A stretch of 64,000 nucleotides of DNA, taken from assembly GCA_034766995.1 (NCBI GenBank), contig CM068317.1:32370001-32434000 (forward strand). The letters are read 5' to 3'. The notes below the pieces were generated by a model. The model made no database searches and was not told where the DNA came from. It was given only the letters and a program-made list of their open reading frames with translations. Below, one piece after another: positions 11,041 through 23,480 of the stretch. The position numbers and the translations under genes were made by a program. Source of the stretch: Acanthacorydalis orientalis (lineage: Eukaryota > Arthropoda > Insecta > Megaloptera > Corydalidae). Within the stretch, counting starts at the first letter, position 1. Every line of letters starts with the position of its first letter.

Positions 11041-12748
11041 GGTTCTGTTTTTATTTTTGTCTACATACACGTTTATCTTTTATTATTTCACGTTATATGG
11101 AAGCTGAATGTCGGAACAAAAGCTATATATGAATTAGTACGTTGCTGTTTATTATGCTTTAAATGTAGGTGGTTTTCTTTGAATGGTCTTTTTTTTTACT
11201 CACTGAATCACACCGAATATTCACGAAACAATAGCTTGAACTTTTTATATTTATTTCTTGATAAATCGTTCTCACTCGTTTATATTATTTGTTATGTACT
11301 AATGCTTTTAAAAGTGAATAAATCTTTTTCCTTATCGAAAAAAACTATTATAATGATAATATTTTGTGATTGATTGAAAAAATTTACATAATATTTCTAT
11401 AAACATATTTTAGAAAGATGTTCAGTAGCTATAAAATATCATATAGGATTTTTCTTGTAGGCACGCAATATGTTTATATTTTTCATTATTAATTATTTTT
11501 ATATAGTAAATATTCTATGAAATATCTATTGTTATAAATTAAAAAAAATACGATTTATTATTAAATATCATTTATGAAATTTGTTAATATAATATATTTT
11601 TATTTAAATATTATTTAAATTTCAACTTATTGGCAATATATTTTCTTCTAAATGAATGACAGAATTGAAATAAAATACAATTCTAATTTCTTTAAAGTAA
11701 TATGGAAATAAAATGACCTTTAATTCCATAAATATTAGTACAGGTATTTATATAATCATAAAATATGAAGAAATACCTTTTAATTCTAATAAATAAAAAA
11801 TACAACTATGCTCGAATTTATTATATTATTATATAACGTTTATTTATGCCTTTGAATTTTTAAATAATGTACTGATTCAAAAATAGAAATAAAAAAAAAT
11901 GTTAAATTAAAATTATACATTTTTGTCTACTTTAATATTAAAAATATTGATTTAATAGCCAATGGAATGAAAATATACTATCTTTATATCATATTTTCAA
12001 ATGTCTTTTTCTTTTCTAACTTAACATATATTTTAGTAATTGTGTTCAAAAAAAATTTCGTAAAATTAATATTTTATAAACATAATAATACTAAATAAAA
12101 TTAAAAAAATAATTCCTTAGCAAAATATAAATCTTGATTGAAGTATTCATGGTACAAATATTTGTACAAAACTTCATATTAGTTTATTTATTTTTAAGAA
12201 AATTGTTTCTATTTTCATGCTGTACGGTTATAAATCCATAAGTTATGTAAAAAGTGTGTAGATTAACTGAAACATCATTTTTTTATTCAAAATTACAAAA
12301 TATAAACTGAATAATTTCTTATAAAATATCAACGATGACGTGAATATATAAGATCATCATTTTATTTACTACAGACAATCGATGTTCAATATGTAATAAA
12401 ATTCTAGTAGAGAATCCAGTCTGGAAAATCAATACGTATTAAATTTAATAAAAAATATCTGTTTATTACATCATTGTTTATGATTAATAACATATTAAGA
12501 TGAATGTTTTTATGATATATTTGTATACACTAAAAAAGTTAGATCATATAAAACAACAAAATAAGAGACTTCATTGCATGTATCGCACACAAACCTATCA
12601 TTTGTTGAAAATTAGTTTAAGATTACTGTTATAAAAAGTTTAATTTTATTAAAAATAATATAAAATAAATTAGCATACCACCTTGAAACAATGATTGTTA
12701 GAAATTTACAACGTGCAATATTTTATTAACCTTATTTTAGATATACAC

Positions 12749-12752
<4 letters not shown>
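11041..12752. other. AT-rich non-coding stretch
   Basis: Low-complexity A/T sequence; nothing recognised. Confidence 0.7.
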
Positions 12753-12818
<66 letters not shown>

Positions 12819-12824
12819 ATATAT
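12753..12824. repeat. (TA)n microsatellite with GTATG shoulder
   Basis: TA run of 58 bp plus GTATGTATATATAT. Confidence 0.95.
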
Positions 12825-12966
12825 TTCGACATACTATTCAAAAATAAATTAAATATAACAAAGGTCTTTCTGTTAAACATAAAATAATTTAATACTTTAT
12901 TATACTTCGTTAAAAAGTATTTTAGATTAAAATAATTGGTATGAAATAGTGAAATAGTAATTATAT

Positions 12967-13016
12967 TAATATATATGTATATATATATATAAAATACATA
13001 TATATAGAGAGAGAGA
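12967..13016. repeat. Compound (TA)n/(GA)n tract
   Basis: Two TA runs with a short (GA)5-type tract, AGAGAGAGAGA, on the right. Confidence 0.85.
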
Positions 13017-15850
13017 AAACTATTTATAAAATGAAATTTCATACAAATTTTTTGAAGTATTCAAAAAAATTATATACAAAAGTAATAGTTTTGAAATAAT
13101 TAATTAACGAGTTACACCTACTAAGAGGTATGAAAAATAGGTTTAATTTTAGAATGTCGTTTCTCTCAAAATATAAGTGATAATAAAACATTTTTTTAAA
13201 ATTGAAGGTACATTTATTGAGAGCAATTGGATGAAAAAAAAAACATTTAAAAATGTTAAGAACAAAAGAGATATGTTCGCAAACAAAGAATGTCATTTTT
13301 TTGAGAAATTCGTTTGACTGTTGTCCAGCTGAAATAGATCATCTGAAATCGAAAAATTTAACATGGTGTTAAAGTTAGTTACAAATGTAATAGATTATCG
13401 TTCGCTGATTTTAAAAATCTTTATTTTAAAAAATGGCACCGTGCGAAATTTAAGCATGGAAAAATATGTGAAAAGTAATTTTAAACAATTTTGTTAACAA
13501 AGTATCATTTTTGACTGAAATAGTGTTACCATATTTTTGAATTTAAAGAAACTGTACAAAGCAATATCAAATTGTAAATCTCTCCTTTAATTGAAAAAAA
13601 TAGAACATTATAACAGTACTATTTTATCGAGTACAAACTATCTGATATAAGGATTTTAAAACTAATTACTTAATATTTTTTTGAAGAAGGATAAATATAT
13701 AGCTGCAGCATTCAATCTAAATAACAATGAATAAAAATTATTTATAATACTATAAGAATAGAATATTTACGATTAATAAACTATTATTATTTCTTATTTC
13801 AATATAAATTCAAGTCTTATTTTATAAAAAATAATTAAAGGTGATAAATCATCATTTTAATAATTTTCTAAAGTATCTTCTTCATCTCTCAAGTGTTTCT
13901 TTTACATTTTAAAATAGATATGATACTATAAGGATGTAAATATGATTTGATCAGTTTACTTGCAATAAATAATATTTATTTCATATTCATAACTACCTTA
14001 TCTTTTATTTAGATTTTTTTTCTAATTAATTCTCTATATTAATTGATTTGAATTAAAAACAGAATATTCTGCAAATAATATACTTCTTTGTAATATAATA
14101 TTTTTTATTATTGATGATGTTCATCTCGTATAAAATATAATTTTAAATATATTATACGTTTGCGCGTCAGTAATTCTTATAACTATCTTACTATTTATCT
14201 TGAAATCGAGACGCAATGTTATTTTTCTACTAATTTAGATTCTGTGGTCAACAATTCCGTTATCGCGAAGATCTTCTGTTCCCATACCATGTATACTGTG
14301 TTAAGTAATAATGTTCTATTGAAGAACAAATCATATTTTTTTCAAGGTTGTTTCTTGAAGTAGTTTACAAGGAAAATAAAATAGATGTAACAAGAAATTG
14401 AATCAATTTAACACGATGTAAATAAACAGAACTTAAGGAATTTTCTATAGGAAAAAATGTATTATAAATTCCTTTCTTCTTCTGCATCTCGTATTCAGAA
14501 AAATGTATATAGGCCTTTATATAATAATATGTGAATTTTAAAATCATTATTTTACAACTAAATATATTGTATTATTTTCTTAATATTGTATTATACATTT
14601 AAATAGATTGACGTGTATGTAATAATCTATATTTTAATGAAATAAGCACTTTATTTTTTTTCTATGGAATTAATGATCATGTACTAAAAGTTAAATTAGA
14701 AAACGAATTATATTCCTGCATGATGAAACTAGGTTTTTTTTAGTGAAGGACCTTAAAAAAGATTTAGAATAGATTGAAAAATCAATAAAATTAAAATCTG
14801 GTTTATTTTGGTATTTTTGCCATTGAATTTGATGGCCAAAGCAGTTATATTCAAAATTATAAGTATCGGAAAAATATAATTTCAAATATTCTCTTTAGTG
14901 TCATGTTTAAAAAATATTTTTGATTTCAATAATAAATCTAAATTAATATAATTATTTATTTATACCATCTTCATGTTTCAAAAATTATTTAATTCAATAA
15001 AATAAGTCGAAATTGAATAATGATGAGATTATTTTTGTGAAATAATTCAAAATAGCTTATAAATATTTACCTAATTTCTTTATTTAAGAATCATTAAATG
15101 ATGCTGTTTTGTATTACAAATCTTTGTATAAAAAAAATATATTTTTTAAATACTTTTTTTAGACACTCTATAAAAGACAAATATATTTCTAATTAAAAAT
15201 ATTCGCAAGTGATTATTAATTGTTTTGATTGATTATGAATATTGCAATAACGATTCCATCGTCCTCAAAAAGCTACAGTATAGAAAAATCTGATGTTTTC
15301 CTGTACTTTAGTTTAAAAATTCATTTGTGAAAGTGAATTAGCCACATTGCAAGATTATGCATATTTTAGCAATTCCATCATTATTAAAGCGTGAAATGTG
15401 CATAAACGACAATAAAAATTGTTCAATAATCAATTATTGCACATTTTTGATCAGAAAATATTTTTATTTTATGAACGAGTAAAAAAATTAATTCATAAAA
15501 GTAAATTAAACGTACAGCGAAAACTATATTATGGAAGAATTATTATATTTTAAACTAATAATCTTTAATTGAATAATTTTTATTTAATGGGTTTTATTAA
15601 AATTTTTTTAATCATTTTCAATTTAAATCCACTATTAGTACTTTTTTTTGATTTAATATTGATTTAAACGAAAGAAAAGTTATTAAGATCAACAAAAAAA
15701 GAGAAAAAAACAATGCTTTGCAAATAAAACGGTTTAAATTACTTAAAAAGTAATATATAACAAATCTTTTATACAATTGTTTTAATTTGTAAGATAGTAT
15801 CTTTTTATATCGAGTTGCACACGATAATTATAAATATAAAATAAAACGAG
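13017..15850. other. AT-rich non-coding stretch
   Basis: Nearly 3 kb with no long frame on either strand, no repeat array and no mobile-element end that I recognise. Confidence 0.65.
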
Positions 15851-15883
15851 TATATATATATATATATATATAAACATGTGTAT

Positions 15884-15936
<53 letters not shown>
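15851..15936. repeat. (TA)n microsatellite, two blocks
   Basis: TA runs at 15851-15872 and 15889-15936 flanking AACATGTGTATAAAAT. Confidence 0.95.
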
Positions 15937-15938
<2 letters not shown>

Positions 15939-16079
15939 TAATAAAGTATGACCGGAAAAAGATTAATTTCTTGGAAATGAAAACTATTTTCACACTATCA
16001 TGTTTTATACATTAAAAACGATTTAATATATACTTCTTGATTACGTTCTTTTAAAATGATATTAAGAAATTAATTTCGC

Positions 16080-16330
16080 CGACTAATGATGAGAACAATC
16101 TAATTGACTTTTACAATAATAAAATTCTTTATCGAAATTCAAGTTTTAATTGTGCACGCTTGCGACATTACGAAACTGGATTTGAAAAAGATATCTCTTA
16201 TTTTCTTGCTACACACGGATGATGAATTGGGCAACACGCAACACACGCATATGCGTATTGTCTGCTTGCATATTTTATGTCGTACATAATGTACGTGCCA
16301 TGTGAAACACAACACACGTCTTTCCACATA
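16080..16330. other. Complexity island
   Basis: Mixed-composition block containing CACGCAACACACGCATATGCG and GTACATAATGTACGTG. Frames of about 60 codons are open on both strands but begin at TTG or at an internal ATG with no recognisable domain. It may be regulatory; nothing firmer can be said. Confidence 0.2.
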
Positions 16331-16529
16331 TTATTATCATCTTGAAATAGATAATGCAATAAATTTTGTATTTCATTACTAATTTTAATAAAACGTATAC
16401 ATCATTGTTCACACTAATTCCTTTTAGTCATTGATAGTATTATACTAATATTTTTTATGTTCATGCACTTTATTGTTATTATACCTTTTTAGATGTCGAA
16501 AATCAGTTATCACACACATACATAAATCT

Positions 16530-16549
16530 TATATATATATATATATATA

Positions 16550-16591
<42 letters not shown>
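16530..16591. repeat. (TA)n microsatellite
   Basis: Two TA runs split by GTAC; preceded by CACACACATACATA. Confidence 0.95.
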
Positions 16592-16592
<1 letters not shown>

Positions 16593-17159
16593 CAATGGTA
16601 TGCATTTAAGAACATAAACACTTAAGAGAGTGAAATTATTAAATTATGAAATCCCATAAAAAGTTTGATTTGAGTTCTTGCTATCAGAATTAAGAAGTAA
16701 AATGCTTTGAAGTAATTAAAAGTTAAATATCCAAGAGAAAATGTATTAAAAGTACGAGTAGCCTAGATTCTAAAGCGTTCAAGTCTTAAAAAATAGTTCC
16801 TCATTGTTTCACTTCGTGTTTATGCCAGTGTTCTTTAATGTAAAAGAAATGTTTAAAATGTATTAAAATCTATTTGTACACAATTACAGCCGTTTCATTA
16901 TAACTATATTCATTCAATAAGCAACTAAAGGTTTTATAATCTATCTTAAAAATAAGAAAAGTGGACTGGAGGAGTTACTTATGTATCCAAGTTACTTATG
17001 TATTCAATAACAAGATTTTTCTTTCAATAAATTGATAAAATCGTTTACACTTTAAATAATAAATTATAATTGACTATTTTAAAGCTTTTAATCTTTCAAA
17101 AATTAGAATTAGTAAAGAATTGTCAATATTTGTTATGCGATTTTTTATTAACCATTACA
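16592..17159. other. AT-rich non-coding stretch
   Basis: No gene or element seen. AAGTTACTTATGTAT appears as a short local duplication near 16974-17005. Confidence 0.6.
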
Positions 17160-17190
17160 TTATATATATATATATGTATCTATGTCTATA

Positions 17191-17222
<32 letters not shown>
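17160..17222. repeat. Interrupted (TA)n microsatellite
   Basis: TA runs with GTATCTATGTCTA interruption. Confidence 0.9.
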
Positions 17223-17501
17223 ATATTATTGATATCTCATTGAATAATGTACGGTTTAAAAATTAATAAAAATATTTAAATTTCACAATAAGCTACTTTT
17301 ATTTTCCATAAGGAATATTATATGAAATTTTTAAAGAAAAAGCAATTAAAAGATGAAATTAGTCAAACTTAAACTAAAAATTGATTCAAACATCCATTAA
17401 TGTAGTTTTTTGAATAACCAACACTTACTTTTTTGTTTACCGAAAAAAAACATGATATAGTTTATATAAAAAAATTAAATAACAGAATATTTAATTTTTA
17501 A

Positions 17502-17527
17502 ATATATATATACACACACATATATAC

Positions 17528-17559
<32 letters not shown>

Positions 17560-17580
17560 TTGATTGTATGTATGTATGCA
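17502..17580. repeat. Compound (TA)/(CA)/(TG) microsatellite
   Basis: TATATACACACACATATATACATATA followed by TA and then TGTGTGTGTG and TATG units: CA on the left mirrored by TG on the right, so the tract can fold back on itself. Confidence 0.9.
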
Positions 17581-17831
17581 TATATGAATGAAATTCATAT
17601 CGCTTAAAAAGTGGCAGAGTTCAAGAACTTTCGTTTTCGAATTTTCAGATAAAGTAAACAATAAAAACAATATAAACAATAATTTTCATTCGAAAAAACA
17701 TTTTTTTTTCGAAAATACTTAAACAAATATTAAAGTCTTAGCATTAGACATTAAATCTAGTTAATATTTTTTTTCTTTGTTTCTCGTGTAAATATTTAAT
17801 TTTCCTTGATTAATCATGTTTTTTATAAGGT

Positions 17832-17832
17832 A

Positions 17833-17869
<37 letters not shown>

Positions 17870-17910
17870 TATACATATATATATATACAAATTAATACAT
17901 ACATACATAA
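17832..17910. repeat. Compound (TA)n/(CATA)n microsatellite
   Basis: TA runs broken by ACAT units and followed by ACATACATACATA. Confidence 0.9.
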
Positions 17911-19520
17911 ATGTATTTTTATAATATATAAAAATTAAAGAAAGTTTCATGTATTCTACTTATTTTTTATTAAGCTTAAATTAAATTTATAAAGAGTTTT
18001 TAAATCTATTAAAAATTGAACAAGAAAATTTTGATAAAGGTTTTACTAATTTTATACAAAATTATAATAAATTTAATATGTATAATGGATTATTTAGAAA
18101 ATAATTTGTTTGTTTATCAGATAAATCGCTTTCTACTTCAGTTAATTAAAAAATAAATGTAATATCTCAAAAATTATATTTGTTATACTATTTATAGTCG
18201 ATAAATAATCTAACGATTTATTGAAATCAAAAATATTTTATAATAAAATGTATATTGGAAAAAATAATACAAACTAAATAACAAAAAAATATAATTAGAT
18301 AATGTGTAGGTAAATTTGACACAAACTAAATATACAAATAGAAATATACAAGTAAAAATATAAGCTAAATGAAAAGGAAACGCAGATTGTACAAAGTTAA
18401 TATAAACAGGAAATATTTATATTTTATCCTGTTTTTATACACCAGTAATTATTTTTTATAGAGTATACACGTTTGAAAGTTATGAAATTGATTTAGAAAT
18501 ATTAAAGAAATAAGAAAAGTTACTGTTAATAAGTGAAATATTTTCTTTTTTTCAAAAGTGAAATTTAAGGTTTAATAAAAAAATGTTTTTTAAATGTAAA
18601 TATTTTCATTTATAATAGATTTTCTCTCAATTATATACATGGTTATTTAAAATTTTATTTGATCATTTATATTTGGTTTAAAATATATATTTTTCCATAT
18701 CATGTATTACTATTTTTAATGAACAAATATCGTTTGTTTTAAATATATAATTCTTAAAACAGTTTCCATAAAATTATATGAAGGCTTTTTTCTGAAAATT
18801 ATTGTTTAACAGTTATTACTACTTTATATATGAATATTAGTAAAATATCCAAATTTCTATTATTCAATGCATCATTTAAATTATCAGTTTTGATTTTTGC
18901 ATATCTGTTGTTTAATATTTAAGAAATATAAATATTTATATATATATATATTTACAATCACAGTCAATTTTGTATTTTTTTAAATTTCTCATACTAACAA
19001 AAAATTTGTAGAACTAGTATAATCTATATGAACTGCTAACAAAAAAATAATACATTAAAAATATTTGACCGTTCAAGATTATATAAATTTTGATTCCATT
19101 TAATTTTGTTTGTATTTTTGAAATATTTAGACAAAATAGTTTATCATATTTTTGCAAGTAAGTAATTGATTATATATATATATATATTGAATTTTTTATT
19201 AGTTGGTAATTAGAGTAAAAAATGTATAATATCATAAAAAAATTAAAAGATGTTCTAAGAAATATGATATTTTATCTAATTTATGTATATCTGTTCACAA
19301 GAAGAGATATTTAAAATTTGTTTTATTCTTCTTTCAAAATTTAATTATTAAATGAGAAGGTGGATAACTTTTATTTATTTTATAATAAAAATAACCATAT
19401 TTGAAGACAAACATATTCATTTATAACTACTTATATTCCGTTAAACAAAAAATGTATATATCAATAATCAAAACTTTATAAAAATGTCATTTGATTTATA
19501 GAAAAAAATGTGTGAATATA
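17911..19520. other. AT-rich non-coding stretch
   Basis: A/T-rich with short TA tracts near 18936 and 19170. No gene or mobile-element end recognised. Confidence 0.65.
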
Positions 19521-19526
19521 TATCTC

Positions 19527-19720
19527 TTACCTTTGGCAAAAATAAAACACTAAAATGCACTTTAGGATATCCTTATCCTTAACTTAATCCTTAATCGTTA
19601 AGTCACTGAACTCAAAAAAGGTCACTCAAAATCACATCAGAATAATGTCTTACTTCAGTTCTATCTTACGTATCGCTGAAAACTGTAATATCGACCGCCC
19701 GCCAAAAATTACACACTTTT
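19527..19720 (-). promoter_or_regulatory. Candidate minus-strand promoter/first exon
   Basis: Read on the minus strand, a TTTTTGGCGGGCGG motif (plus 19695-19708) resembles an E2F site. It is followed by about 160 bp of mixed sequence ending in CCAAAG|GTAAGAGATA, a near-consensus splice donor whose GT is at 19529-19530. This order suits a TATA-less promoter, 5' untranslated exon and donor. There is no convincing ATG frame in it and no acceptor can be matched downstream (toward lower coordinates). A chance arrangement remains possible. Confidence 0.25.
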
Positions 19721-20479
19721 CTGATGATGTGTTTCAACATGTTTCTCGTGAAAAATTGTTACTTTGATTTTGAAGCAATGTATTTATTGCAAATATTTTC
19801 ATGGTAATTATTAAAAAATAATGATGATTAAATAGTTTATAGTTTATTGAACTTAAATTGTTAGTATAAATAATTGTATAGGTTTTTTAATCTTTAGTTT
19901 ATAATTAAGTATTTTTTAAATTTTGTTTTTATTTATTTATTAAAAGAAATCAAGTCTTTTAATGATATGTTTTATTTTTAATTATTACTTAAAATTTTCT
20001 TCTTTTGACAAATGAATTTAGTTAAAATATAAGTGAAATTTGTGTATAAATTTCTTCTTTACTATTTTAGACTAGTATTGTTTTTATATTAAATTATTTA
20101 ATACTTTTCATTTAAAATTTTAATGGAATTAAGTAAATATAATTATTTTAATTATGTGTAGTTAGTTAATTATTAGTCAAAGTATTATTGAATGAAATGT
20201 TTAATAAAAAATATTTATAATGATTACACATAAAGATCGGTTAAGTTAAATTTAAAACGTTATATGAAATATCACAAAAGTAATATGGTAACACTTATAT
20301 TTCTTAATTGTTTAATGTCTCTTTTATTAAAAACTATAAAATGTTTCGTCCACATGTAGTCACAAAATAATCGTAAAATATCCAAGCATTGAAATCACTG
20401 AAAATATTCAAAACTGTTCATCTAAACATGTCGTTGAAATCAACGATCGACGATTGGTCGAATCAATAAAGCTCCACAA

Positions 20480-20487
20480 TATAAAAG
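20480..20487 (+). promoter_or_regulatory. TATA box candidate
   Basis: TATAAAAG matches the consensus and lies 31 bp before CTAACG at about 20511, with TCAGATT at 20519 as another possible initiator. The surroundings are complex sequence rather than a TA tract, which makes the match more meaningful than elsewhere in this window. Confidence 0.35.
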
Positions 20488-20526
20488 CACAGAGCACACA
20501 ACACGTGTCTAACGATTTTCAGATTC

Positions 20527-20631
20527 ATGAAAAACAATGTTCGTAACAGTTACACCGCGCGTCAATTCAAACTACCATGCAACAATGGACACTGTATGAA
20601 TGTGTCCAAAGTTATGAATAATAGAAATTGA
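20527..20631 (+). CDS. Small ORF downstream of the TATA box (34 codons)
   Basis: This is the first ATG after the candidate TATA box. The frame starts MKNNVRNSYTARQF, has two Cys spaced CNNGHC, and ends at TGA. It shows no domain, signal peptide or known family. It may be a chance or upstream ORF; it is listed because of its position behind a consensus TATA box. Confidence 0.12.
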   Translation: MKNNVRNSYTARQFKLPCNNGHCMNVSKVMNNRN

Positions 20632-20840
20632 AACGTCCGTTAGTGGATCAGTGAACGTTCACTCCAACGTGTTGCGGAGTCGACTGATCTTGTAAAGAAA
20701 TGTACTACTCCTTCAGCTGACGAAGTATCGTCTCTCAATGGGTAGGGCAGGGCTCTTCCGAACACACATACACACAAAGCAATGTTGATACAGATCCAGT
20801 TTCGTACGCATCCTCTTCTACCGTAAACGATTCGCGAATA

Positions 20841-21113
20841 TTATATCTTGCTCGCGCAACGTTGACCATAGTCCATCGAGCGCCTACTACTTCTTGCACT
20901 GGATTCACTTCTTGAGTCAGAAGCAGCAGCAAGTTGGCTTATGACGGGCGTTTGATACAATATTAGTTGTTCTTGCTTTCGCTTACATATTTTCTTAATA
21001 AGCTTTGCTCGCTTTTTACTATATCGTGTAGCACCTACTGTATTCACTTTTTAGCAAAGCTTTTGATACCAGTGGCGGCACGATTTATTCGCTACAACGG
21101 TCGTTGGCGTCAT
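20841..21113 (-). pseudogene. Candidate coding relic, 90 codons with one internal stop
   Basis: On the minus strand an ATG (plus 21111-21113) opens 20 codons (MTPTTVVANKSCRHWYQKLC). It then meets TAA at 21051-21053 and continues in the same frame for about 69 more codons to TAA at 20841. The second part is basic and Ser/Arg-rich (YSKKRAKLIKKICKRKQEQ, then SDSRSESSARSSRRS). A second frame (20735-20932) overlaps its end and is also coding-like, so a frameshift is possible. No family is recognised. It may be a broken gene, a mobile-element remnant, or an exon pair whose splice removes the stop (ACAG lies just after it). Confidence 0.2.
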
Positions 21114-21286
21114 TAATATTCCAATAATAAATCATACTAAATAGAAATACACATTGACAAATTATAATACCGCGAATAAATCAATTACATTTAAATGATT
21201 GTCGTTACAATCCTTTTCAATATTAATAATTCTTAGATTCGATAAAACATTTTGGTTCCTAAATATTTTTGTGAACACACAAATTA

Positions 21287-21289
<3 letters not shown>

Positions 21290-21334
<45 letters not shown>

Positions 21335-21340
21335 ATATAT
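21290..21340. repeat. (TA)n microsatellite
   Basis: TA run with ACATGTATGTATATATAAATG on the right. Confidence 0.95.
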
Positions 21341-22177
21341 AAATGACAAACTAATAATATTAGATTAAAAAAATGATTTTTCATACAATATTTTTTTTAA
21401 TATCATGTCAAAATGATTACATAAAATGTTTTATCTAATTTATAATCAAAATTCTGTTATTAATGTCGATTTAAATAGTCAATTTCATGAATACAAAAAT
21501 ATTTAAATAAAGATTAATACAAAATATAATTACAAATAAAATTTATTTCCATCATATTGACTTTCAAAATGTTAAAGTTAATTTACCGCACATGGTAATA
21601 TTATAAACAATTAGTTGTTTTTATTTTTTGTATAAATATTATCTAACATTTTTATTTACTTGAAATGCTGGTATTGTTATGATTTTATTTTTAAGTTCAC
21701 GTTTATGTTTTATAGTTTTGATAATCTTTTCTATATATATATATATATATAGTTTTTTGACGATAAGCAATAATTATAGCCATCCGATTCTATAAACTAA
21801 CAGAATGTTTGCTTGTTTAATAGTGTTTTCATCTTTTTCAATATCTTTTGAATTCATACATATATTTTCATTATCGTTTTTGAATCAAAATTAATTGGGA
21901 GTTCTATTTTAATAATTTTAAGTATAATAAAAATGTTATATAAAAAATAAATGATATTATATTTCATTAAGTTTTCGATTATGTCCTATTAACAAATCTC
22001 ATTATTTATAAAATAGGCCTGATTTAATTTTCTCTTATAGTATTATTTTTCTGAATTTGGTAGTCTGATATAATAAGTCTATATTTTTAAATAACAATAA
22101 TATTCGTTAACTAAAAAAATTACGTTACGTATAAATAAACAACTAATTATTTTGACATTTTTCACTTTCTGTTGTTA
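21341..22177. other. AT-rich non-coding stretch
   Basis: Contains a 20-bp TA run at 21732-21751; otherwise nothing recognised. Confidence 0.65.
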
Positions 22178-22257
22178 TTTGGTTGGTAGGAAAATAATTA
22201 CGGTAATGTATACGAATTTGAAGGTCACAAATCACAATTATTTTTCTACCAACCTAA
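22178..22257. mobile_element. 80-bp minimal mariner MITE
   Basis: It begins TTTGGTTGGTAGGAAAATAA and ends with the complement of TTAGGTTGGTAGAAAAATAA; both ends match the mariner family found elsewhere in the window. It is flanked by TA on both sides (22176-22177 and 22258-22259), the mariner target duplication. Nothing is left but the two inverted repeats and about 20 bp of the 3' subterminal region (GAATTTGAAGGTCA). It can only move if a transposase is supplied in trans. Length and make-up resemble the human 80-bp MADE1 element derived from Hsmar1. Confidence 0.88.
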
Positions 22258-22328
22258 TATATATGATTAACGTTATTTAAAAGTTTTTATTAACATTTAC
22301 CTCAAATAGAAAAAATATTTTATTAATA

Positions 22329-22329
22329 T

Positions 22330-22387
<58 letters not shown>
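22329..22387. repeat. (TA)n microsatellite
   Basis: TA run with one phase slip (ATTAT) near 22350. Confidence 0.95.
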
Positions 22388-22389
<2 letters not shown>

Positions 22390-23240
22390 TTTTGTCAATG
22401 AAATTACAAATTCCAATAAATTAGAAATTTAAATTAATATTTTTTTATAAATCACGTTCCTTTTCATTTTATTTATTCATAGTAATGGGATGTTATCTCA
22501 AACTATGTCATAAACCTCAATACATTTTTACTTTCATGGATTGTTCATGAAAAATTTATTGAAAGCCTATAGTTATTTCCGTAATAAATATCATAACGGA
22601 AATGAATATAAATTTAAATAAATTATGAAAAAAATACACCATTAATTTTATGATTATACAAGTTCAATCTTCTAGTATTAATTTGTTAGATATCTTCTCA
22701 ATATGTTCCCACACTATATTTTTATATCTTCTTTCACTAGAATTATTATTATGTACGAATATGTACACTGAATACGTATTTAAATATTTTAATCGTTAAT
22801 TGTGCTTTAATATTAATATGATGTTCTCGTAACCTCTTTTTAGAAATATTGAAATTTATTAACAATTATAAAAGCAATGAAACCATTTTAGTTGAATTAT
22901 TATAAATTTAAATTATGTAGATAAATAAATGTTTAAATAAAGACGTTGTTACTGTAGTCATTGCATGAACATTACTAAAGTATTTAATATCAATGTGAAA
23001 ATAAAATTTGTTATTATTATTTTACATTTATTAAAGTATCTGTAGATTTATCGAAATAACTTGATATTATTTTATGAATTATATTATTTTTTAATATATT
23101 TATTTCTCTATTTTATACATTCTCAAAGTGAATTCTTAATATTGCATATGATTGGATTTAAAAAAAAACACATTTTATATAATCTTGTTAATAATATCTT
23201 TTTTAATTGATAATGTAAATAATTAACTAATACAGGTATT
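22388..23240. other. AT-rich non-coding stretch
   Basis: No frame, repeat array or element end recognised. Confidence 0.65.
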
Positions 23241-23342
23241 ATTTCATTTCATGATCCGCCACTGTTCTATACAATCGTTTCTAAGCCCCGATATTGTTAC
23301 AGTTTGTCGAGTCCATTTTTTTTTCATTTTGTCATTTCTTTG

Positions 23343-23456
23343 TTACAGACTGCGTTCGATCTCTTTCTCTTCCGTGTGGCTACCACGCAAACGTTTCAGT
23401 TTGTCTTGTTTCTTTTTACGATTAGACGTTGATGGATTTTTGTCATAGATATTTTG
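23343..23456 (-). other. Short coding-like frame, unidentified
   Basis: A stop-to-stop frame of 37 codons in a CpG-bearing island (23250-23480). It encodes a highly charged sequence (NPSTSNRKKKQDKLKRLRG, then EEKEIERSL) ending at TAA. It has no start codon and no AG acceptor near its 5' end in frame, so it cannot stand alone as an exon. The plus-strand 65-codon frame over the same DNA begins at 23251 and is Phe/Leu/Ser-rich, which looks like its shadow. It may be a relic of a gene or mobile element. Confidence 0.2.
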
Positions 23457-23480
23457 TTACAGTTTTAGGTGTACTCTCAC

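Larger units (their letters stand above)
20440..21115. other. Largest complexity island: candidate promoter and coding relic
   Basis: About 675 bp with CpG-rich, normal-complexity sequence, set between AT-rich flanks. It contains a TATA box, an E-box CACGTG near 20502, a 14-bp perfect palindrome AGTGAACGTTCACT (20650-20663; contains GAAnnTTC, the minimal heat-shock element form), and coding-like minus-strand frames. GC-rich DNA in an AT-rich genome leaves more frames open by chance, so the coding reading is weak. Confidence 0.4.

Noticed and set aside
11026..11373. 115-codon plus-strand frame
   Set aside because: It starts at TTG after a TTTCAG-like sequence, is dominated by Phe, Leu and Tyr from AT-rich DNA and shows no domain or codon preference.
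13039..13296. 85-codon minus-strand frame
   Set aside because: Phe/Lys/Tyr-rich chance frame in AT-rich sequence, adjoining a TA tract; no domain.
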